In this document: positions 58,000-64,000 of the stretch, piece by piece
How positions within the stretch are numbered: position 1 is the first letter of the stretch
How the letters are laid out: every line of letters begins with the position of its first letter
Assembly: GCA_023053575.1 (NCBI GenBank)
Contig: JAKZAP010000022.1
Location: 18,166,489-18,230,488, forward strand
Reading direction: 5' to 3'
Length of the DNA stretch: 64,000 nucleotides
Origin: Branchinecta lynchi
Taxonomy: Eukaryota > Arthropoda > Branchiopoda > Anostraca > Branchinectidae
Translations under genes and position numbers: made by a program
The notes under the pieces: generated by a model
What the model saw: the letters and a program-made list of their open reading frames with translations, nothing else
What the model was told of the DNA's origin: nothing
The model's database searches: none

Positions 58000-58450
58000 T
58001 GTCTCAGTTTCATATAAGATAGTTGGTGACAAGGTCCCCGCCAGTCAGAATGCTCGTTGTTCCTTCGATCAATACATTTATTTTGCCGAACATCTCACAG
58101 CTCGAGACGGCTGTCCGAGATCTCCGAATTACACTAACATTATAAGAACGGCAAATTCATTAATACAGTTTACGAAATAAATTAAATTAAATACGGAAAT
58201 AAGCGACACTGCCAGTGTTACTGTCAGACCGATGCACGGACGATGGGAGGGGGAGGAGATAGGTAGGCTATAGTTCCCTATTCAGAGAATCCGGCTGGCT
58301 ACCCTGGAAGAGAGACAAACCCGGCGCGGATTTCGCTGTCCCTCTGTGTTCCCTGGCTGGAACTCTCCCTCTTTGCTATTCCGTTATATATAGTAGACCA
58401 CAGCGAAAAAAAAAATCCCAAAACTAACAACAGATGAAAAATATAGAAGT
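58000..58450. other. Unassigned intronic sequence
   Basis: No gene or repeat recognised. Confidence 0.35.
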
Positions 58451-58454
58451 ATTA

Positions 58455-58855
58455 CTCATCTTATAACGAAAGCCTTCAAATCCTCGATATCGAAAAACTG
58501 TCTGAAAGAAGACATAATCTTCTCAGCGTTTTGGCCACCAAATTTTCAATTATCAACACCACATGACCATCTTTCCGGACTTCGTTACACCCTCTCATGG
58601 ACCTAACACGCGAAGCAAGGATGACCCGAAACCCAAGCTTGTTCCCCCACCTACGACATCTTCAGAAAGATACCTAAATTCATTCATTCCGTATTTCACT
58701 AAAAATTTTAACCATTCATGATTTATGTTCGTTTCTTATTTATTGTTTGTTAGTTTGTGTTTTATTCGTATTGTTAGTGAGTGTTTATTTTTCCAGTTCC
58801 CACCCGTGTTAGCCTAGTGCGCTATTAGGGTTGAAAATAAAATTGATTGATTAGG
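58455..58855 (+). pseudogene. LINE 3' end, second copy of the 11057 family
   Basis: It matches 11057-11450: CTCGATATCGAAAAACTGTC, CTTCCGGACTTCGTTACACC, GACCTAACACGCGAAGCAAG and the CCTA...TAGG stem-loop with (ATTG)n. Indels shift the frame after about 22 codons, so nothing is expressed. Confidence 0.7.
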
Positions 58856-59124
58856 CTCCTCTTCAGGCTCAAACTGGAAAATGAACTTGTGGAAAACAAT
58901 TAAAGATTCATCCTTAAATATCTGATTTTGTGAACTTCTTTTCTGAAAATTGGTTGGAGTTAAAGCTGGTGATGGGGTTTCCTTTTGGACACGGCTGCTC
59001 TTTTTGCAGTTCGATTGGGTCGTCGAAAGCGTAGAGATTCTTCTACATTTTGATTTTTGAGTCACCTGTCTCTTCTTCTTCTTTCCAGCTAAGATGGAGC
59101 TAAGATTTCATTTTCCAGCTTGAG

Positions 59125-59225
59125 CAGCGTGATCCTGAAGAGGACCCTTGTCAAGAAGGGCCGAAATATAGCTCTAATAAAATGTAGCTGACTTATCCGT
59201 TTTACACCGTCAAACATGATTCGCA
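59125..59225 (+). mobile_element. Penelope-like 3' end with hammerhead-like core
   Basis: CTGAAGA (59135-59141), a stem (GG-CCCTT with AAGGG-CC, one bulged A) and GAAA (59163-59166) match the hammerhead ribozyme core CUGANGA-stem II-GAAA known from Penelope-like elements. TAGCTGACTTATCCGTTTTA and CACCGTCAAACATGATT follow, shared with 38920-39035 and 30434-30474. Stems I and III were not resolved, so self-cleavage is unproven. Confidence 0.45.
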
Positions 59226-59327
59226 GTCAGCTTCGGCTGAAGGAATATCCATCATTGTAAATTTTCTTTATACTTTTTATTTGACTTTGGTTGTACCGTC
59301 TCTTCGATTATTTTTAGTTTACTTTTT

Positions 59328-59736
59328 AGGCGTATTCTCGCCGTTCCTCGAAGACTCCACTTGAGGAATCCCCGCGTTTTTGTTTGTCCCGGGGACTCAC
59401 TCCCCGTATTCTCGCGAGTCCCCACGGACGGGGAATGCTCCGACTATCATCCCCATCATCAAAAAGGACTCCCTTTCAGATTCGGAGTGGAAGCAATTTT
59501 TGATGGTGTTGGTGCAATGTAAAATAACTGAAACAATCAGAATAAATAAAACCAAAAATAAAGTGAATCCAGACTAATTTCGTCAACTGCATATTTTGTT
59601 TTCGAACAAAATACATTTTGGAAGCATTCCCCGTGTTCTCGCTGTTTCTGTACGCGGAGTCCGCGGGGAGTGACTCCCTCTATTCTCGCCGTTCCCTTCG
59701 ATTGAGGAGTCCTCGGGGAACGGCGAGAATACGCCT
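59328..59736. mobile_element. MITE I, copy 2, just before exon 4
   Basis: The ends are AGGCGTATTCTCGCCGTTCC, inverted. Flanked by TTT (59325-59327, 59737-59739). It is the reverse of the element at 13356-13769, with shared CCCGGGGACTCACTCCCCGT and GAATGCTCCGACTATCAT-like blocks. It ends 59 bp before the exon 4 start, inside the intron. Confidence 0.75.
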
Positions 59737-59795
59737 TTTATCTTTGATCAGCGGATAATATTTATACATAGGCTAATGAATGGACTCTGTTGCAG

Positions 59796-59933
59796 ATATG
59801 GGTCGCTCGATGATCGCCATGTTCATTGTGTCATTCTTCTTCACTTTCATTGCATTTTGGACTGGAATAGCAGGATGCTGGAGACGGTCGCCTGGAAATA
59901 TCACAGCAACGGCCCTTCTGACTCTGCTTTCAT
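59796..59933 (+). CDS. Claudin/PMP22-like four-TM protein, exon 4
   Basis: It encodes residues 129-174 plus one base of codon 175 (acceptor CTCTGTTGCAG, donor CAT|GTGAGT). It reads HMGRSMIAMFIVSFFFTFIA (TM2, about 134-155), a short basic turn (GCWRRSPGN) and the start of TM3 (ITATALLTLLS). The rest of TM3, the second loop, TM4 and the tail must be in one or more exons beyond. None was found before 64000. Four exons give 174 residues so far; claudin-like proteins are usually 200-300 residues. Confidence 0.78.
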
Positions 59934-60532
59934 GTGAGTATCAGAAAGATGCCGCTGTAGTTTTTTACAATCAACCTTGTCACCATTTCTTTTAGAAGGG
60001 GAAGGGGTGGGCCATGATGGAGTTCCGCTAGTCTTCGGGGACGTATTTGAGATGTCAACGATGATATTGTAGAGGTATGGCAGACAGGCGATTTAACAGA
60101 TCGTCTGCGGTTGCATCATTATTGTCTGATATGGATAGTCATAGATTTCCTTTACAGCGAGCGGTCAGTGGCACAACTGTATAACCAATAAAATAAGGTA
60201 TATTTTATAAAAAGCTCTGACGGAAAGAGTGATGATCGTGGAGGATTGGTGAACCCTCCAAGGGCAATTGCACACATCGGAGCTTGAAAAGTTATTATTA
60301 ATTATCATTATTTATTTGATTCCGTCACAACTGAAGAGTGATGACAATAACATACCTCTAAGTCAAACTTACTCACACTTACGTAGAAATAAACAGCTGA
60401 CAAAGCCTAAGAGTTAACAAATGTCAAAGTTAACAACCTCACCGGGAACATTTAACTTAAAAATGTCTGACATTTAACTTGGAAATGTTTTTCCCGGCAA
60501 TGATGCCGAATTTGCATTCCACCTCAGTTTAA
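59934..60532 (+). other. Intron 4, left part
   Basis: Donor GTGAGTATC, then unassigned AT-rich DNA up to the family A element. Confidence 0.5.
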
Positions 60533-62742
60533 AACAAGAGCTACGAGCTCATATGGCACTTGTTACGAGTAGGCACGGCTCGGTTATGTCAATGATATAT
60601 CTAGTGTTTGCTAGGTGTCTTCCCACCAAGTTTCATCTCGATCCCTCCACTCATAGCGTTTTCCAATATTTCCGGTTCTCCCCTCCAGCTCCCCCCAAAA
60701 GTCACCGGATCCGGTCCGGATTTTAAGTGGGTCGTCTGAGGCATGAGGTCTTTCCAAATATCAAGTTTCATCGAGATCCGGTCACCCGTTCAAAAGTTAT
60801 AAATACCTCAAGATTCCGGATTCCCCCTCCCTCCACTCCCCCGACAGTGCCCGAATCGGCTCGGTTATGTCAATGATGTATCTAGTGTTTGCTAGGTGTC
60901 TTCCCACCAAGTTTCATCTCGATCCCTCCACTCATAGCGTTTCCAAAGATTTCCGGTTGCCCCCTCCAGCTCCCCCCAAAAGTTACCGGATCCGGTCCAG
61001 ATTTTAAGTTGGTCGTCTGAGGGATGAGGTCTTTCCAAATATCAAGTTCCATCGAGATCCGATCACCCGTTCAAAAGTTATAAATACCTCAAGATTCCGG
61101 ATTCCCCCTCCCTCTACTCCCCCCACAGTACCCGAATCGGCTCGGTTATGTCAATGATGTATCTAGTGTTTGCTAGGTGTCTTCCCACCAAGTTTCATCT
61201 CGATCCCTCCACTCATAGCGTTTCCCAAGATTTCCGGTTGCCCCCTCCAGCTCCCCCCAAAAGTCACCGGATCCGGTCCAGATTTTAAGTGGGTCGTCTG
61301 AGGGATGAGGTCTTTCCAAATATCAAGTTCCATCGAGATCCGATCCCCCGTTCAAAAGTTATAAATACCTCAAGATTCCGGATTCCCCCTCCCTCTACTC
61401 CCCCCACAGTGCCCGAATCGGCTCGGTTATGTCAACGATGTATCTAGTGTTTGCTAGGTGTCTTCCCACCAAGTTTCATCTCGATCCCTCCACTCATAGC
61501 GTTTCCCAAGATTTCCGGTTGCCCCCTGCAGCTCCCCCCAAAAGTCACCGGATCCGGTCCAGATTTTAAGTGGGTCGTCTGAGGGATGAGGTCTTTCCAA
61601 ATATCAAGTTCCATCGAGATCCGATCACCCGTTCAAAAGTTATAAATACCTCAAGATTCCGGATTCCCCCTCCCTCTACTCCCCCCACAGTACCCAAATC
61701 GGCTCGGTTATGTCAATGATGTATCTAGTGTTTGCTAGGTGTCTTCCCACCAAGTTTCATCTCGATCCCTCCACTCATAGCGTTTCCCAAGATTTCCGGT
61801 TGCCCCCTCCAGCTCCCCCCAAAAGTCACCGGATCCGGTCCGGATTTTAAGTAGGTCGTCTGAGGCATGAGGTCTTTCCAAATATCAAGTTCCATCGAGA
61901 TCCGATCACCCGTTCAAAAGTTATAAATACCTCAAGATTCCGGATTCCCCCTCCCTCTACTCCCCCCACAGTACCCGAATCGGCTCGGTTATGTCAATGA
62001 TGTATCTAGTGTTTGCTAGGTGTCTTCCCACCAAGTTTCATCTCGATCCCTCCACTCATAGCGTTTCCCAAGATTTCCGGTTGCCCCCTCCAGCTCCCCC
62101 CAAAAGTCACCGGATCCGGTCCGGATTTTAAGTAGGTCGTCTGAGGCATGAGGTCTTTCCAAATATCAAGTTCCATCGAGATCCGATCACCCGTTCAAAA
62201 GTTATAAATACCTCAAGATTCCGGATTCCCCCTCCCTCCACTCCCCCCCACAGTGCCCGAATCGGCTCGGTTATGTCAACGATGTATCTAGTGTTTGCTA
62301 GGTGTCTTCCCACGAAGTTTCATCTCGATCCCTCCACTCATAGCGTTTCCCAAGATTTCCGGTTGCCCCCTCCAGCTCCCCCCAAAAGTCACCGGATCCG
62401 GTCCGGATTTTAAGTGGGTCGTCTGAGGCATGAGGTATTTCCAAATATCAAGTTTCATCGAGATCCGATCACCCGTTCAAAAGTTAAAAATACCTCAAGA
62501 TTCCGGATTCCCCCTCCCTCCACTCCCCCCACGGTGCTCGGATCGGGGAAGTGACTATTTCCAACTTAATCATTTGGGGTCCCTGATATGCCTGCCAAGT
62601 TTTATCATCCTAGCTTATGTGGAAGTGCCCGAACTAGCAAAACCTGGACAGACCGACAGACCGACAGACCGACAGACCGACGGACGGACAGAAATTGCGA
62701 TCGCTATATGGCACTTGACCGAAGGGCAAGTGCCATAAAAAA
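60533..62742 (+). mobile_element. Helentron-like family A element, copy 2 (7 x 281 bp)
   Basis: It has the same ends as copy 1 (CAAGAGCTACGAGCTCATAT; hairpin ATGGCACTTG/CAAGTGCCAT). Seven units are marked by GGTTATGTCAATGATG at 60582, 60863, 61144, 61425, 61706, 61987 and 62269. The first unit shares the variant GCGTTTTCCAATATTTCCGG with copy 1's first unit, and the last shares AAAGTTAAAAATACC and ACGGTGCTCGGATCGGG with copy 1's last. Very similar to copy 1 and in the same orientation. Confidence 0.75.
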
Positions 62743-64000
62743 AACTTTGTTTGTTGAAACATTTGCACAGATTTACAGATGTAAACAACAAAAATAAACA
62801 CAATCAAAGTCGGTCAAAGAAACATCTCGTTGAGGGTAGTTGGTGAGTGGAGGTTTGGAAGACGAGAGAGGACAAATTTATTAATTAATTTTTAGTTTAT
62901 TTTAGTGAAGGTTTGATTAGAATATGGTTGTAAATGTGTACTGGTTGCGTTTTTCAAGCACGTGTGTGCTTTGTTTGTAACCGGTCGTCGAGCCGGAATG
63001 ATTTTTTTTTAGTAAAGTTGTTGAATCCTGAAATCCTGAAAATTTGTAAATTCAAATAAAATAACAGAAAATGATCTTCGGAAATAAAAAGTCACCAAAG
63101 ATGGAACAAAGCTTTCCTTGTACCGTTCTTATGTGCAATTTATTGATGTTAATTTGAGAACTTTCCTGGATTGTTCTCGGGGAGGGGGGGGGGGGGGGTC
63201 TACTTCCGGGTGGATCATGAATGGGAGTGAAGAAAAAATGGAACCTCGGGTCAGAAAGGATGCGACTTCCGTGCAAAGCCCAGTGTTAGTCTCCACGATC
63301 TCACGAGGAGGAAGTGAACACTGGGGGATCCAGATGGCACCACTGCAGCATTTGAGTCCGTGACCGACGAAATTAAGTGTCAAGCACGAGTTGAGCGTAC
63401 TTTTGCCTCCATCACGTACAGGTTACCCCTTTATTTTTGCATGAATCTTACCTTTAACCCGGAATACAAAATGTTATTTTTGAAATTAAGAAAAAATAGA
63501 AGATGGTGGAATGGCGATACTTGATACCAAAACGTGGTAATGTCGTACGGAATTTAGCTTTATTTTTAACCACTCTCGGATTTCGTGCGTGACATGCGTG
63601 GGACAACTTCATCATTTGTTCTGTCTCCAGACAGTAATTGTTTCTTCTAATTTATAATTTCTTGACTAATTTCGATTCCTTTCACCATGTATTTGCGGTC
63701 ATGCAAAGCAAGTTGGGTAGCTTCAAGAGGGATTGCACATTTTCTTGTTTCTTCGTTTTGTTATGTTGTTTCTCTAAAGACGCCTCTCTTTCGTTTTCTA
63801 CTCACGGCTTTTAGTATTTGTTTTCGCCTAGCCGAGTTTTACGCGTCATGCAATTCAGACTTCGGAAAACGCTTCAAGGTCCACCTTCAGTCACACATAG
63901 GAATGTGTGAAGATTCAAAGTAATGTTTTTATTTGGAAGACATTTAGATCATCAGTTCCATCTTCAGTTTTGGCCTTCTTTGTTTTCTTTGGTTTTCCCC
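62743..64000. other. Unassigned sequence to window end
   Basis: No convincing exon for the missing TM3-TM4 part was found. A G-run lies at 63182-63198. The 78-codon frame at 63687-63923 has a hydrophobic stretch but no clean acceptor with the needed phase and no family motif. Confidence 0.4.

Noticed and set aside
63687..63923. Candidate exon 5 of the four-TM gene
   Set aside because: It has hydrophobic residues, but no acceptor in the required phase and no TM3-TM4 pattern; the missing exon is more likely beyond the window.

Overview
The window is animal nuclear DNA, most likely from an invertebrate with a large, transposon-rich genome. Four protein-coding exons with canonical GT/AG splice sites join in phase into the start of a four-transmembrane claudin/PMP22-type protein. 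No bacterial operon, rRNA, CRISPR or viral genome is visible. Nearly everything else is mobile DNA in layers: non-LTR retrotransposons (LINEs), one LTR retrotransposon plus solo LTRs, hAT-like and TA-target foldback/MITE elements, Helentron-like tandem-repeat elements and small Penelope-like 3' ends. The phylum cannot be fixed from the sequence alone.

Layout. 1-5.45 kb: repeat family E, two LINE 3' ends and a solo LTR. 5.56-7.78 kb: a Helentron-like element (family A) with seven 281-bp units. 8.5-10.45 kb: a related element with ~137-bp units (family B). 10.5-17.05 kb: foldback elements, a second copy of family E with two clean MITE insertions, a FLYWCH-like coding scrap and a broken LTR. 17.216-22.974 kb: a nearly intact Tx1-like LINE with target duplications, both ORFs and a poly(A) tail, spoiled by one visible stop codon. 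23-29 kb: diverged A and B copies, one holding a tRNA-like box A/box B unit. 29.6-33.2 kb: a four-deep nest (B inside a hAT-like foldback, inside a TA-target MITE, inside another B).

34.361-59.933 kb holds exons 1-4 of the host gene. Its introns (1.2, 9.3 and 14.5 kb) contain a hAT-like element with a nested B copy, another foldback that ends 38 bp before exon 3, several LINE fragments and a complete LTR retrotransposon (48.657-54.024 kb). That retrotransposon has apparently identical 579-bp LTRs but no recognisable gag, protease, reverse transcriptase or integrase, and it sits inside a reverse-strand LINE. Downstream are a MITE just before exon 4 and a second seven-unit family A copy (60.53-62.74 kb), about 55 kb from the first and in the same orientation. 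The host gene probably continues past the window.

The strongest leads are the two A arrays with matching unit order, the LTR element that looks recently moved without its own enzymes, the LTR-end/primer-site triplication, the nested stack, and the recurring stem-loop plus short-repeat tail at many LINE 3' ends. All calls were made by eye; boundaries marked approximate could move by tens of bases.
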